Under the pieces are notes generated by a model. The model was not told where the DNA came from. It was given only the letters and a program-made list of their open reading frames with translations, and searched no databases. From assembly GCF_937874145.1 (NCBI RefSeq), contig NZ_CALNBI010000210.1, forward strand, positions 1 through 44,741: a stretch of 44,741 nucleotides of DNA, given 5' to 3'. The position numbers and the translations under genes were made by a program. Below, piece after piece: positions 9,280 through 18,561 of the stretch. Each line of letters starts with the position of its first letter. Position 1 is the first letter of the stretch. The stretch is from an uncultured Chitinophaga sp. GTDB taxonomy: Bacteria; Bacteroidota; Bacteroidia; Chitinophagales; Chitinophagaceae.

Positions 9280-10134
9280 ATGAAGATGTTTCCTTGTCTG
9301 CTGCCTGCAATCATGCTCATTTCCTGCCAGTCGGCGGGGCAAAATGAAGCAAAGCGGCAAACCTCCCCGGAAGGTTACCGGCTCGAACAATACGAACGAT
9401 TCCGCGTGCGGGAATCGCTGCAGGAAATCTCCGGCCTGGTATTCCACCGCGACGAAGCGCATTTCATCGCCAATAACGACGAACAGGGAAAACTCTTCCA
9501 GGTCAACCTCCGCGCCACCGCCCCATACCCCTCCTGGAAATTCGGGAAAGGCGGGGATTATGAAGAAACCGTGTTCACCGGGAAAGACTGGTTCGTGCTC
9601 AAAAGCAATGGCAGCATGTACCGGGTAGACGGGATGTTTACCGACACCGTATCTTCCACCATGGCGCATTTCCCGCATAACTGGAAACGGGAGTTCGAAG
9701 CGGCGTATTATGATATCCAATCCAACAGGATCGTGGCCATCTGCAAAAGCTGCGAAGTGGATAAAGGACAAAAGCAGACCAGCGTGTATGCTTTCAGTCC
9801 CGATTCGCTGACCTGGAACCCCGAGCCGGTATGGCGCTTTTCCAACGACAGCCTTCCCGGCCTGAAAGAAGGCCCCTCCAAGCACTTCAGGCCCTCCGGC
9901 GCCGCTGTCCATCCCATCGAAAACAGGGTATATATCGTGGCTTCCGTGAATGAACTGCTCGTCATTACCGACCTTCAGGGTAAAGTCCAGGAAACGCACC
10001 GCCTCCCCAGGAAGCATTTCTCCCAGCCCGAAGGCATCACCTTCGCGCCCAATGGCGATATGTATATTTCCAACGAAGGCGATGAAGACCATACGGCCGA
10101 TATTCTCAAATTCAAATACACCCCCAGGAATTGA
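9280..10134 (+). CDS. SdiA-regulated-type beta-propeller lipoprotein
   Basis: 284 residues. A short signal peptide ends in a lipobox (LISC, Cys about 16), so it is probably a lipoprotein. The body matches the SdiA-regulated (YjiK-like) propeller family: LQEISGLVFHRDEAHFIANNDEQGKLFQ near the start, then DYEETVFTGKDWFVLKSNGSMYRV, FRPSGAAVHPIENRVYIVAS and SQPEGITFAPNGDMYISNEGD near the end. The family name reflects E. coli regulation by SdiA; its biochemical role is unknown, and no SdiA is implied here. The gene is divergent from the HD-PycTM gene (71-bp shared upstream region) and overlaps the next gene by TTGA, so the lipoprotein and the fusion protein are probably made together and may act together at the cell surface. 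Confidence 0.8.
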   Translation: MKMFPCLLPAIMLISCQSAGQNEAKRQTSPEGYRLEQYERFRVRESLQEISGLVFHRDEAHFIANNDEQGKLFQVNLRATAPYPSWKFGKGGDYEETVFTGKDWFVLKSNGSMYRVDGMFTDTVSSTMAHFPHNWKREFEAAYYDIQSNRIVAICKSCEVDKGQKQTSVYAFSPDSLTWNPEPVWRFSNDSLPGLKEGPSKHFRPSGAAVHPIENRVYIVASVNELLVITDLQGKVQETHRLPRKHFSQPEGITFAPNGDMYISNEGDEDHTADILKFKYTPRN

Positions 10135-13100
10135 AATACCTTATACTCCTTTTCCTCGCTTGCTTTGCCTTGCAGGCATCTGCGCAGGAAGACAGCATAC
10201 AGCAGCGCATCATCCTCATCGGGGACGCCGGCGAAATGCGCAACGGCATCAACCCCGTCGTAGATGCGGTCAGGCGCAACTTTCCGCTGGACAAGGGCGC
10301 CAATACCATACTCTTCCTCGGCGACAATGTGTACCCGCTCGGGTTGCCCGGGCCGCTGGCGAAGAACTTCCCCGAAGCCCGCGCTATCCTCGACTACCAG
10401 GTCAATCTCGTGAGGGGGACCAATGCTAAAGGGATCTTCATCCCCGGCAACCACGACTGGTCCAAGCACCGCCCCGATGGCTGGCGGCAGATCCGCAACC
10501 AGCAGCAGTATATCGATTCGCTGAAACTCCCGAATGTCGACTTCCTCCCGAAGGACGGGTGCCCCGGTCCGCTGGCCGTGCCGTTGGGAGATGACGTATT
10601 GCTGATTGTGATGGACTCCGAATGGTGGCTCTACCCCGGCGCCAAACCCGGGCTGGAATCGTCCTGCGACCAGAAGACGGAAGACGAGGTGCTGGCCGAA
10701 ATCAAGGATATCGCTGCCGCCAATCCCGGCAAGCTGCTCGTTTTCGCCGCGCACCATCCGCTGCGCAGCTACGGCATCCATGGCGGGTATTACACTATCA
10801 AACAGCATATCTTCCCCCTTACCGACGCCAAACCTTATTTATACGTGCCCATGCCTGTTATCGGCAGTATTTATCCTTTGGTGCGCGGCGTATTCGGCAC
10901 CCGGGAAGACCTTCCGCATCCCTTGTACAAGCGCCTGATCCGGGGGATCGAAGATGCCATTCCGAAAGAATCGCCGGCGGTGTTTGTGGCGGGCCATGAG
11001 CATACATTGCAATTGATCAACGAAGGGCACCGCTATTTTGTAGTGAGTGGCGCCGGTGCGAAAGACAGCCGGGTGAAACAGGGCCCGGGCGCCTTGTTCG
11101 TCAGTAAGTTTTACGGCTACAGCGTGATTACCGTCATGAAAAATGGCAGGGTGAAGGTGGATTTCTATAATGAAAACGAATCCACGCCCATCTTCTCGCA
11201 TCCCATGTTCGACCTGAACGAATACCGGAAAAAGCTAGCGCAGGAAGCGGCCAAACCCATGCCCGACAGCGTGACCATGGCCGCCGATCCCCGTTACGTC
11301 AATATCAACGGTTTCCACCGGCTCATGCTCGGCGAGAACTACCGGAAAGTCTGGGCTACGCCCCTCACCTTCCCCGTGATCGATATCGATACCACGAAGG
11401 GCGGATTGAAAGTAACCAAGCGCGGCGGCGGGATGCAAACACGCTCCCTCCGGCTGGAAGATACTTCCGGCAGGGAATGGGTGCTGCGGTCGCTGGTGAA
11501 AAACCCAACATCCGCCGTCCCCGAAGCGCTGCGGGAAACCTTTGCGCGGGAGATCGTGCAGGACCAGATATCCGCTTCCAACCCTTACGCACCGCTGGTA
11601 GTGTCTTCGCTGGCGGAGAAAGCCGGTGTGCCGCATACCAATCCCTCGTTCGTCTATCTCCCCGACGACACCGCGCTGGGCATCTTCCGCCACGACTTCG
11701 CCGGCGGCGTGTACCTGTTCGAAGAACGCGAGCCCGTGACGGCCAGCAAAACCTACAACACGCTCAAAGTACTGGAGAACCTGCTCGAAGACAATGATAA
11801 TTCCGTGAACCAGGATGCCGTGCTGCAGGCGCGCCTGCTCGATTTCTTCATCGGCGACTGGGACCGGCACGACGATCAGTGGCGCTGGTGGGCGGAAAAG
11901 GATAAGAAGAAGAAAGAGTTCTTCCCCATCCCCCGCGACCGCGACCAGGCGTTCTTCATCAACGAAGGCGTGATCCCCCGCATGGCGAGCCGCGCCTGGC
12001 TCATGCCCAATATCCAGGGCTTCCGGAAAAACATTCCCAACATCAACGGGCTAAACTTCAACCCGCGTTACTTCGACCGCAACTTCCTCACTGATCTGTC
12101 CGAAGAGCAGTGGGCAAAAGAAGCGGATGCCTTTACGGCGAAGATGACCGACGAAGCCATCGAAGAAGCCGTGGCCCAGCTGCCCGATTCCATCCGCCGC
12201 CTCACCGGCGATATGATGCTGGAACGATTGAAAGCGAGGAGAAGCATCATGAAAAGCGAAGCCCTCAAATATTACCGCTTCCTCGCCAAAGGCGTGGATG
12301 TAACCGGCTCGCAGAAGAATGAACAGTTCACCATCACCCGGCTGGAAGACGGTAAGGTACGGGTGGTGTCGCGCAAGATCAGCAAGTCGGGCGACCTCGA
12401 GCAAAAGCTCTTCGACCGCACCTTCGACCCCGCGCACACGAAGGAAGTGGCGATCTATGGGCTGGGCGGGCAAGACCGCTTCATCCTCACCGGCGACGGA
12501 CATCCCCGCATCCGGGTGCGGCTGATCGGGGGCGCGGAAAAGGATACGTATTTCGACAGCATCCCATCCGGCGGTGGTAAAAAAGCACTCATCTACGACC
12601 TGAAACATAAAGAAGACAGTTTCGCCATCGGCAGCCGCGAAGGCCTGCGGCTTTCGTCCAACCCGGACGTGATCCGTTACAACCGGATGGCGTTCAAGTA
12701 TAATAAACTGATGCCCCTGGTCACCGGCGGCTTTAACCTCGACGACGGGCTGCTCCTCGGTCTGGGCATGGAATACTCCGGGCAAGGGTTCCGGAAGGAT
12801 TCCTTCGCCGTGCGCCACCGTCTTACCGGCATGCATGCCCTGGCAACGGAAGCATGGCAGTTCCGGTACGAAGGACAATTCAACGACGTGATCGGCAAAA
12901 CAGACCTGTTACTGCACGGCCTGGCGCGCGCGCCGCACAATACGGTCAACTTCTTCGGCTTTGGTAACGAAACGGTGTATGATAAAAACATCACCGATCC
13001 GCCTATCCGTTACTACCGCAGCCGCTTCAATATTTATTCGGCGGAAGCGATGCTGCGTACAAATCTGGCGCAGAACATCAGTTTCGCAATAGGCCCCTCC

Positions 13101-13757
13101 ATCACCGCGGCCACTATTTCTGCGATCGAAAACCAGGGCCGGTATTTCGGCGATTTCGATAAAGCGGATTCCGCGCGGCTGTATGCCAACAAAACCTACG
13201 CCGGCCTGCGCGGTGCCTTCGCCATCGATACGCGCGACAATAAGCTCGTAGCCACCCGTGGCCTGCTTTGGAACACGTACATCCTCGGCAGCAAAGGCCT
13301 CACCGGCGCGAGCAGGAACATGTTGCAGATCCGGTCGGACATGAGCATTTACGCCTCCCTCGGCCTGCCCCCCAACGTTGTGCTCGTTACCCGTTTCGGG
13401 GGCGGATATACCTGGGGCAACCCGGAATTCTTCCAGGCGCTGTCGCTCGGGGGAACGGCCAACCTGCGCGGTTACCGCAACAACCGCTTCGCCGGTCACG
13501 GTATGTTCTACAACAACATGGAGCTGCGGGTCAAGCTGTTCGACTTCACTTCGTACATTCTCCCCGGCTCGGTGGGCCTTATCGGCTTCAACGACGTAGG
13601 GCGCGTATGGTATCGTGGGGAAGATTCGGGGAGATGGCATAACGGCTTCGGCGGCGGCGTGTACTTCTCGCCCGTCAACCTCGTAGTGCTTACAGCGGTG
13701 CTCGGCCATTCTACCGAAGGCACCCTGCCGTATGTGACGTTCGGATTTAAATTCTGA
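10131..13757 (+). CDS. Metallophosphoesterase - kinase-like segment - outer-membrane beta-barrel fusion
   Basis: 1208 residues, starting at a TTG overlapping the upstream stop (TTGA). A signal peptide (1-18) precedes a calcineurin-like metallophosphoesterase: GDAGE near 31, GDNVYP near 64, GNHDW at 106-110, HH at 208-209 and GHEH at 288-291, so the metal ligands look complete. Residues about 430-620 resemble an atypical kinase fold: VLRSLVKNP (K457), LLDFFIGDWDRHDD (D578, H580) and PIPRDRDQAFF (D603, D605), reminiscent of FAM20/HipA GNxDRH and DNGRGF motifs. From about 865 to the end there are alternating strands of a BamA/TamA-like surface-antigen barrel, ending in Phe (YVTFGFKF). The phosphatase is expected in the periplasm or at the cell surface, anchored by the barrel. 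Substrate unknown. The phosphatase and barrel calls are solid, the kinase-like call is inference. Confidence 0.85.
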   Translation: MKYLILLFLACFALQASAQEDSIQQRIILIGDAGEMRNGINPVVDAVRRNFPLDKGANTILFLGDNVYPLGLPGPLAKNFPEARAILDYQVNLVRGTNAKGIFIPGNHDWSKHRPDGWRQIRNQQQYIDSLKLPNVDFLPKDGCPGPLAVPLGDDVLLIVMDSEWWLYPGAKPGLESSCDQKTEDEVLAEIKDIAAANPGKLLVFAAHHPLRSYGIHGGYYTIKQHIFPLTDAKPYLYVPMPVIGSIYPLVRGVFGTREDLPHPLYKRLIRGIEDAIPKESPAVFVAGHEHTLQLINEGHRYFVVSGAGAKDSRVKQGPGALFVSKFYGYSVITVMKNGRVKVDFYNENESTPIFSHPMFDLNEYRKKLAQEAAKPMPDSVTMAADPRYVNINGFHRLMLGENYRKVWATPLTFPVIDIDTTKGGLKVTKRGGGMQTRSLRLEDTSGREWVLRSLVKNPTSAVPEALRETFAREIVQDQISASNPYAPLVVSSLAEKAGVPHTNPSFVYLPDDTALGIFRHDFAGGVYLFEEREPVTASKTYNTLKVLENLLEDNDNSVNQDAVLQARLLDFFIGDWDRHDDQWRWWAEKDKKKKEFFPIPRDRDQAFFINEGVIPRMASRAWLMPNIQGFRKNIPNINGLNFNPRYFDRNFLTDLSEEQWAKEADAFTAKMTDEAIEEAVAQLPDSIRRLTGDMMLERLKARRSIMKSEALKYYRFLAKGVDVTGSQKNEQFTITRLEDGKVRVVSRKISKSGDLEQKLFDRTFDPAHTKEVAIYGLGGQDRFILTGDGHPRIRVRLIGGAEKDTYFDSIPSGGGKKALIYDLKHKEDSFAIGSREGLRLSSNPDVIRYNRMAFKYNKLMPLVTGGFNLDDGLLLGLGMEYSGQGFRKDSFAVRHRLTGMHALATEAWQFRYEGQFNDVIGKTDLLLHGLARAPHNTVNFFGFGNETVYDKNITDPPIRYYRSRFNIYSAEAMLRTNLAQNISFAIGPSITAATISAIENQGRYFGDFDKADSARLYANKTYAGLRGAFAIDTRDNKLVATRGLLWNTYILGSKGLTGASRNMLQIRSDMSIYASLGLPPNVVLVTRFGGGYTWGNPEFFQALSLGGTANLRGYRNNRFAGHGMFYNNMELRVKLFDFTSYILPGSVGLIGFNDVGRVWYRGEDSGRWHNGFGGGVYFSPVNLVVLTAVLGHSTEGTLPYVTFGFKF

Positions 13758-13776
13758 CGAAGAAAGCTGAAAAAAG

Positions 13777-13809
13777 AAAACGGCTGTTCATATGCTGAAC
13801 AGCCGTTTT
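13777..13809. terminator. Bidirectional intrinsic terminator
   Basis: A perfect 14-bp inverted repeat (13777-13790 with 13796-13809, 5-nt loop), A-run on the left and T-run on the right. It lies between the convergent phosphoesterase-fusion gene and the GAF gene and can end transcripts from both. Confidence 0.92.
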
Positions 13810-13828
13810 TTTATGGAGGTGATCATAT

Positions 13829-16201
13829 TCAGGAGGGATTGCCTGCGGGCAATGCGCGGCCCATATTCACCGACAGGCGGATGGCCTTGAGGCCGCTGAC
13901 GCCCTGGAGCTCTTCCAGGTCCAGCATTTCCACATCGCGGAGCAGCACGTCTTTGTCGATGAGGAAGTCGATGAACTTGCGGTATTCTTCCGCTTCCCGC
14001 GTATACGAATATACGATGGCGATTTTGCCGGGTTGCGTAAGCCGTTCATTCGTATCCTTGATGCGCACTTTGTCGATCCGCTTTTTCATGATCTCGTAAC
14101 GCATATTGTACGCCCCTTCCACATCAAATCTCCGTTCATCTTTCCGGAAACTGATTGCGATGGGGTTGGAATGCGCAAGGATCAACTGCGTGGTATGCAG
14201 CGGGAGCTTCAGTGTGGGCGCCAGGTCGTTCGTGAGCCTGGCGATCTTCGCCATCGATGAAAGCTGCCACAGCCGGAGGTTCCGCAGGTACATCATATCG
14301 AACTTGCGTTCCGGCGCAATAGATTGGCCGATGTAGATGTTATACTCCACACCGTCGGTCCGGTACTTCTCGAAGTAGCAGGGATACGATTGCTGCAGTT
14401 CGTCTTTTTCCTTTTCCAGGAAATTATTGATGGCGGAGTTGATCTCCCGCAGGCTTTCTTCGTATTCGCGGCGATGGTGGTAAATATGTCCCGTGTGCTT
14501 GTCGATCTTCGTGAAGTATTCGTTGAGCAAGGGTTTCAGCCCGTCTTCGCTGTCGTACAGATGGCGGAATGTAGGCGCGATCTCATGGTCGAGGAACTCG
14601 TTGATCTTCACTTCGTCTTCCGCGAAGAGCGTGTCGTGCATGCCCGAAAGCAGGCGGTTGTTCTTGTATTGCAGCTCATCCAGCAGCGGGAGGTGCAGGC
14701 TGCCGTTGATACCCCGGAACGTTTGCTGGATGAGCTGCAGCTGCTCGCGAAGGTCGTCGCGGATAGCCGTGCCCCTTTCCACGGAACTGTTGCGGATGTC
14801 AACAGCGCCATACAGCGGGTACACATCTTCAAACAGGATGTTCCCGATATCTTTCTGTTTTACGTTCTTCGGTGTGTGGAGATATTCCCAGGCCGCCTCC
14901 GTGAACTTCCATTCCACGGCGGGTTGCAGCGCGGTAAACTGGTCTTTGATCACTTCATTGATCCGCTCATTGGCCAGCTCCACGCTCCGCCGCAGCAGCA
15001 GCGAGCCCAGGGCGTAGACCGGCTGGAGGTTGGAAAGTATCTCCCAGTCCAGCGGCGTCTGTTCGGATGTGGCCAGTTCCAGCATGCCCAGCAGGTTATT
15101 TTCATGCAGGATCGGGAAGAGGATGAAACTTTTGACGCCGTGCAACGGCAGGTATTTGAGGAATGGATACAGTTCCACCGTCCCCCGCGACACTTCATTC
15201 AGCACCAGCGGTTGCGGGTTGGCCTTGAGGAACGTCATCAGCTGATCGTTCAGCGCCAGCCTTTCCTGGTCGCTGCGCGCACTGCTGAAAATGATGCTCT
15301 GCGCCACATACGTTGTCTCGAGCACATTGCGGTTATTGACTTTCAGGAATGGGATCAAATGAATATTCAGGTCGGCCCGGCCGGCGAGGGTTTTGAGATA
15401 TTCCCGCGCCTGGGTGTACGTTTTAAGCTCATTGTCTTTCCGGATGTTGAGCACCAGGCTCTTCATGCCGTTGACCACATAATCCCGCGTCACGTCCTGG
15501 ATGGTCCAGATCACGAAACCTTCCAGCGCGAAAGCGTCCAGCGGCACCAGTTCCTGCAGTACGGAAAGGTCCTGCGAGCGGAAGTCGCCGGAGCAGATCT
15601 CGCCGCAGTCGAGCTTCGGGAGGTCGCCTTTCAGCCGCACATCCACGAAACGCGGGTCGATGTTCACTTTGATATAGCGCAGCAACCCGTCGTCGTCCGG
15701 GAAACTGATGGTATGCACGATATCCGTGTCGTAATTGATCTGCAGGTTATACCACCTTTCAAGGATCAGTTTATATAACCACGACAGCTTGTCGCGGCGG
15801 ATTTTGTCGGGCGACATACCCTTCGGCATGGCCATCAGCTCTTTTCCGTCTTCCGAAAATATCTGCTGGAATTTATCTGAATAGTAGAATATGGCGAAGC
15901 GGTATGGCACGCCGATGCCGAATATATCGCGGGAATCGTCGATCGTTACGGGAAAAACGGTGGCGGTCACAAGGTCCAGGTACTCCTGGTATTTGGCGAC
16001 GTCCACATCACTGCTGAGTGGCTGTTGTAATTCGGGATTGCTTTCAAAATGGCGGACGATCTCGGAAAAGAACGCGGCCCTGGCCCCCTTGGCATTCTGC
16101 GCTTTGTCTTTCATGAAGCGCATGAAAGGGACGAACGAGATATGGCTCTCTATCAGGTGTTCCTCTATCAGCTGATCCCGGTTTGCGGTAAGTATCTTCA
16201 T
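13829..16201 (-). CDS. GAF-domain-containing protein of unknown function
   Basis: 790 residues, soluble, with no signal peptide or clear membrane segment. A GAF-like domain is visible at about 285-410 (VAQSIIFSSARSDQERLALNDQ, then KSFILFPILHENNLLGMLELATSE, followed by the helix LQPVYALGSLLLRRSVELANERI). Flanking regions are mostly helical and I cannot assign them to a named family; the C-terminal part (IGQSIAPERKFDMMYLRNLRLWQL, then KIAIVYSYTREAEEYRKFIDFLI) looks well conserved. No kinase, cyclase, EAL, HD or DNA-binding output domain is apparent. GAF domains bind small molecules or mediate dimerisation, so a sensory or scaffold role is inference. It lies 67 bp downstream of the DUF3267 gene and may be the last gene of the S4-lysA-DUF3267 group. 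Confidence 0.75.
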   Translation of the reverse strand: MKILTANRDQLIEEHLIESHISFVPFMRFMKDKAQNAKGARAAFFSEIVRHFESNPELQQPLSSDVDVAKYQEYLDLVTATVFPVTIDDSRDIFGIGVPYRFAIFYYSDKFQQIFSEDGKELMAMPKGMSPDKIRRDKLSWLYKLILERWYNLQINYDTDIVHTISFPDDDGLLRYIKVNIDPRFVDVRLKGDLPKLDCGEICSGDFRSQDLSVLQELVPLDAFALEGFVIWTIQDVTRDYVVNGMKSLVLNIRKDNELKTYTQAREYLKTLAGRADLNIHLIPFLKVNNRNVLETTYVAQSIIFSSARSDQERLALNDQLMTFLKANPQPLVLNEVSRGTVELYPFLKYLPLHGVKSFILFPILHENNLLGMLELATSEQTPLDWEILSNLQPVYALGSLLLRRSVELANERINEVIKDQFTALQPAVEWKFTEAAWEYLHTPKNVKQKDIGNILFEDVYPLYGAVDIRNSSVERGTAIRDDLREQLQLIQQTFRGINGSLHLPLLDELQYKNNRLLSGMHDTLFAEDEVKINEFLDHEIAPTFRHLYDSEDGLKPLLNEYFTKIDKHTGHIYHHRREYEESLREINSAINNFLEKEKDELQQSYPCYFEKYRTDGVEYNIYIGQSIAPERKFDMMYLRNLRLWQLSSMAKIARLTNDLAPTLKLPLHTTQLILAHSNPIAISFRKDERRFDVEGAYNMRYEIMKKRIDKVRIKDTNERLTQPGKIAIVYSYTREAEEYRKFIDFLIDKDVLLRDVEMLDLEELQGVSGLKAIRLSVNMGRALPAGNPS

Positions 16202-16268
16202 ATTTTCTAAACCTTTATGGCTAACAGCGACAGTGCAGGATAACAGTAATTGTTCGGGGGAATAGTTG

Positions 16269-16895
16269 CTATTGCGAAGTTACGTAAAAATACGAAATGC
16301 GGGCATCCGCGTCGTCGAAGGTGAGTGGTTTAAGATGGCGGAACCGGTGCATATAGCCGCAAAGCCCGAAATCCCCCACGCAACAGAGCGTATGGAACGC
16401 ATACATGCCCGAGAAAAAGACCTTCCACCCAATGGGCAGCCACACCGCCGCCAGGCCCATCCCCAGCGAAAGCACCACATACGGCCCCAGGGCGATCACC
16501 AGCAGCTGCCGGTAATTCACGGCAAAATCATGCGCCACGGCGTAAAACATGAGCTTGCGCCATACCACGCCGTACCGCACGTCCTTCGCACCGAAAACCC
16601 GGAACAAAAGGCCATGGATGCCTTCATGAAAAGGAATGAGGAGGATAACGGACGCCATGCCGAGGGCCAGCCAGGCTATGAACTCCCCGACAGACAGGGA
16701 ACCCGATTGACGGGAATAGATATATGCGGCTGCGATCAGCCCGCCGCCCAGAAAGGAAGCGGCCATCAGCAGCCGGAAAAAAAGAGATCCCCTGCGCACG
16801 CCGTCCTTCACGGGCACCAGCAGCTCGCTTATCCGGTAAGCGGCCAGTTCGGTGTACCCTTGGGCCAGGAGCTCGTCGCGCAGGGGACTGTTCAT
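16269..16895 (-). CDS. DUF3267-family putative membrane zincin metalloprotease
   Basis: About 208 residues with four to five hydrophobic segments (near 40-60, 73-90, 120-140 and 150-170). The zinc-protease motif HExxH is seen at H91-E92-H95 within a membrane helix (LIPFHEGIHGLLFRVFG), as in DUF3267 putative peptidases related to site-2-like proteases. Function is family inference; no substrate is known. The region after the lysA stop reads TAG-TG-ATG: a GTG at 16898 overlaps the lysA stop by one base, but the ATG at 16895 is the likelier start. Either way the gene follows lysA directly and is likely co-transcribed. Confidence 0.8.
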   Translation of the reverse strand: MNSPLRDELLAQGYTELAAYRISELLVPVKDGVRRGSLFFRLLMAASFLGGGLIAAAYIYSRQSGSLSVGEFIAWLALGMASVILLIPFHEGIHGLLFRVFGAKDVRYGVVWRKLMFYAVAHDFAVNYRQLLVIALGPYVVLSLGMGLAAVWLPIGWKVFFSGMYAFHTLCCVGDFGLCGYMHRFRHLKPLTFDDADARISYFYVTSQ

Positions 16896-16897
16896 CA

Positions 16898-18124
16898 CTA
16901 CATGGGGATTTCCACCTGGTTCTTCAGCAGGTCGTCGATCGTATCGCGCTTGCGGATCAGGTGCGCCTTGCCGTCTTTCACCAGCACTTCGGCGGGTTTC
17001 AGGCGGGAGTTGAAGTTGCTCGACATCTCGAAGCCATAGGCCCCGGCGTTGTAGAACACCAGCAGGTCGCCTTCGCGTACCTCGCTGATCTTGCGGTCCC
17101 AGCCGAAAGTATCGGTTTCGCAGATATTACCCACAACGGTATAAATGCGCTCGGTGCCTTTCGGGTTGGAGATATTTTTGATCAGGTGGAAGGAATCGTA
17201 GAACATGGGGCGGATGAGGTGGTTGAACCCGCTGTTCACGCCCACGAACACCGTAGCGGTCGTTTGCTTGATCACGTTGGCTTTCACCACGAAATAACCG
17301 CACTGGCTCACGAGGAATTTCCCCGGTTCGAACCACAGCTGCAGGGGGCGCCTGTAAGCTTTCGCGAATTTGTTGAAAGCCTCGCTGAGCTTCTTGCCGA
17401 GCAGATCGATATCCGTTTCCGGGTCGCCCTGCTGGTACGCAACTTTAAAACCGCTGCCCAGGTCGATGAACTCCAGGTCGGGGAAGTGTTCCGTCATTTC
17501 GAACATGATCTCCACCCCGCGCAGGAACACGTCTACGTCTTTGATCTCGGAGCCCGTGTGCATGTGCAGGCCCGTTACCTTCAGCTTCGTGCTCTTCACG
17601 ATGCGCTCGATATGGCGCATCTGGTGGATCGAGATGCCGAACTTGCTGTCCACATGCCCGGTCGAGATCTTGAAGTTGCCGCCAGCCATGATGTGCGGGT
17701 TCAGGCGGATGCAGATCGGGTAAGTGTCCCCGAACTGGTTGCCGAACTGCTCCAGGATGGAAATGTTGTCGATATTGATGTTCACGCCCAGGTCCTTCGC
17801 CGCGATGATCTCGCTCAGGTCCACGCAGTTGGGCGTAAAAATGATGTTTTTCGGATCGAAACCCGCCTTCAGCCCCAGCTGCACCTCCTGGATGCTCACG
17901 GTATCCAGCCCGCAGCCCAGGGAATTGATGTAGCGCAGCACGTTGACGTTCGTCAGCGCCTTGCAGGCGTAGAAAAAGCGCGCGTCAGCCTTGCTGAAGG
18001 CATCCTTCAGCTTCTCATACTGTGTCTTGATCTTTTCGGCGTGATAGATATACACCGGGGTGCCGAATTCCTGCGCTGTTTTTACCAGGAAGTCCGCGCT
18101 GAGTACGTCGCTTTGTTTAGCCAT
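16898..18124 (-). CDS. lysA: Diaminopimelate decarboxylase
   Basis: 408 residues, normal length. A PLP-dependent fold-type III decarboxylase that converts meso-diaminopimelate to lysine, the last step of lysine synthesis. The PLP lysine is K55 in FFYACKALTN. Other signature parts are GLDTVSIQEVQLGLKAGF, PNCVDLSEI, RLNPHI, KFGIS, GLHMHTGSEI, DLGSGFKV, EPGKFLV and the closing GAYGFEMSSNFNSR with the catalytic VGNICETDTFGWDR (Cys of the second subunit). It starts 38 bp after the S4-protein gene and is followed almost directly by the DUF3267 gene. The rest of the lysine pathway is not in the window. Confidence 0.95.
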   Translation of the reverse strand: MAKQSDVLSADFLVKTAQEFGTPVYIYHAEKIKTQYEKLKDAFSKADARFFYACKALTNVNVLRYINSLGCGLDTVSIQEVQLGLKAGFDPKNIIFTPNCVDLSEIIAAKDLGVNINIDNISILEQFGNQFGDTYPICIRLNPHIMAGGNFKISTGHVDSKFGISIHQMRHIERIVKSTKLKVTGLHMHTGSEIKDVDVFLRGVEIMFEMTEHFPDLEFIDLGSGFKVAYQQGDPETDIDLLGKKLSEAFNKFAKAYRRPLQLWFEPGKFLVSQCGYFVVKANVIKQTTATVFVGVNSGFNHLIRPMFYDSFHLIKNISNPKGTERIYTVVGNICETDTFGWDRKISEVREGDLLVFYNAGAYGFEMSSNFNSRLKPAEVLVKDGKAHLIRKRDTIDDLLKNQVEIPM

Positions 18125-18162
18125 TGTATCGGGTAAATTGAATGTGCGAAAATAATAAGAAA

Positions 18163-18549
18163 TTAGTCTTCCTGCATAAAATCGTCGAGGTCGCGGCGTT
18201 CTTTCTTGGTAGGACGGCCGATTTTACTCTGCCTTTTACCCGTATCGAAGCTGGAAGCCATGCGCTTATTGAGCAATTGGTCTTCCTCCGGTGTGATATC
18301 AACGTAATATTTAATGGCTTCCGAGTAGGCCTGGCGGTTGGCCAGCAGCCCCGTCACCTTCACTTTCCACTTCCGCGATTCGGTGCGGATGTCGTATTCG
18401 TCTCCCACGCTCACGGCCCTGGCCGCCTTCACCGCCACCCCGTTGAGCTTCACCTTGCCGTTATCACAGGCGGCAGCAGCGGCCGTTCGGGTCTTGAACA
18501 CCCGGATGGCCCAGAGATATTTGTCTACACGCAGTTTTTCAGCTGTCAT
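18163..18549 (-). CDS. S4-domain RNA-binding protein (Hsp15/HslR-like)
   Basis: 128 residues from the ATG at 18549. The S4 RNA-binding domain is at about 5-70: LRVDKYLWAIRVFKTRTAAAAACDNGKVKLNG, then VSVGDEYDI. The C-terminal tail is basic (GKRQSKIGRPTKKERRDLDDF), as in Hsp15/HslR proteins that bind stalled 50S subunits carrying nascent chains. A longer reading frame goes up to 18636 but the conserved domain begins at MTAEKLRVDKYLW, so the extension is rejected. A perfect -7 promoter motif ends only 4 bases before the ATG, suggesting a leaderless or near-leaderless transcript. Confidence 0.88.
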   Translation of the reverse strand: MTAEKLRVDKYLWAIRVFKTRTAAAAACDNGKVKLNGVAVKAARAVSVGDEYDIRTESRKWKVKVTGLLANRQAYSEAIKYYVDITPEEDQLLNKRMASSFDTGKRQSKIGRPTKKERRDLDDFMQED

Positions 18550-18553
18550 CCTG

Positions 18554-18561
18554 CAAAAATA
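18554..18561 (-). promoter_or_regulatory. Candidate -7 element of the S4-protein gene
   Basis: The minus strand reads TATTTTTG, a full match to the Bacteroidota -7 consensus TAnnTTTG, ending 4 bases before the ATG at 18549. The -33 region 19 bp upstream is poor. A start site about 5-7 bases downstream would fall at or next to the start codon. Confidence 0.45.

Noticed and set aside
14324..15778. 484-codon plus-strand frame opposite the GAF gene
   Set aside because: No domain, no start context; the minus-strand gene has a GAF domain and a terminator in the right place.
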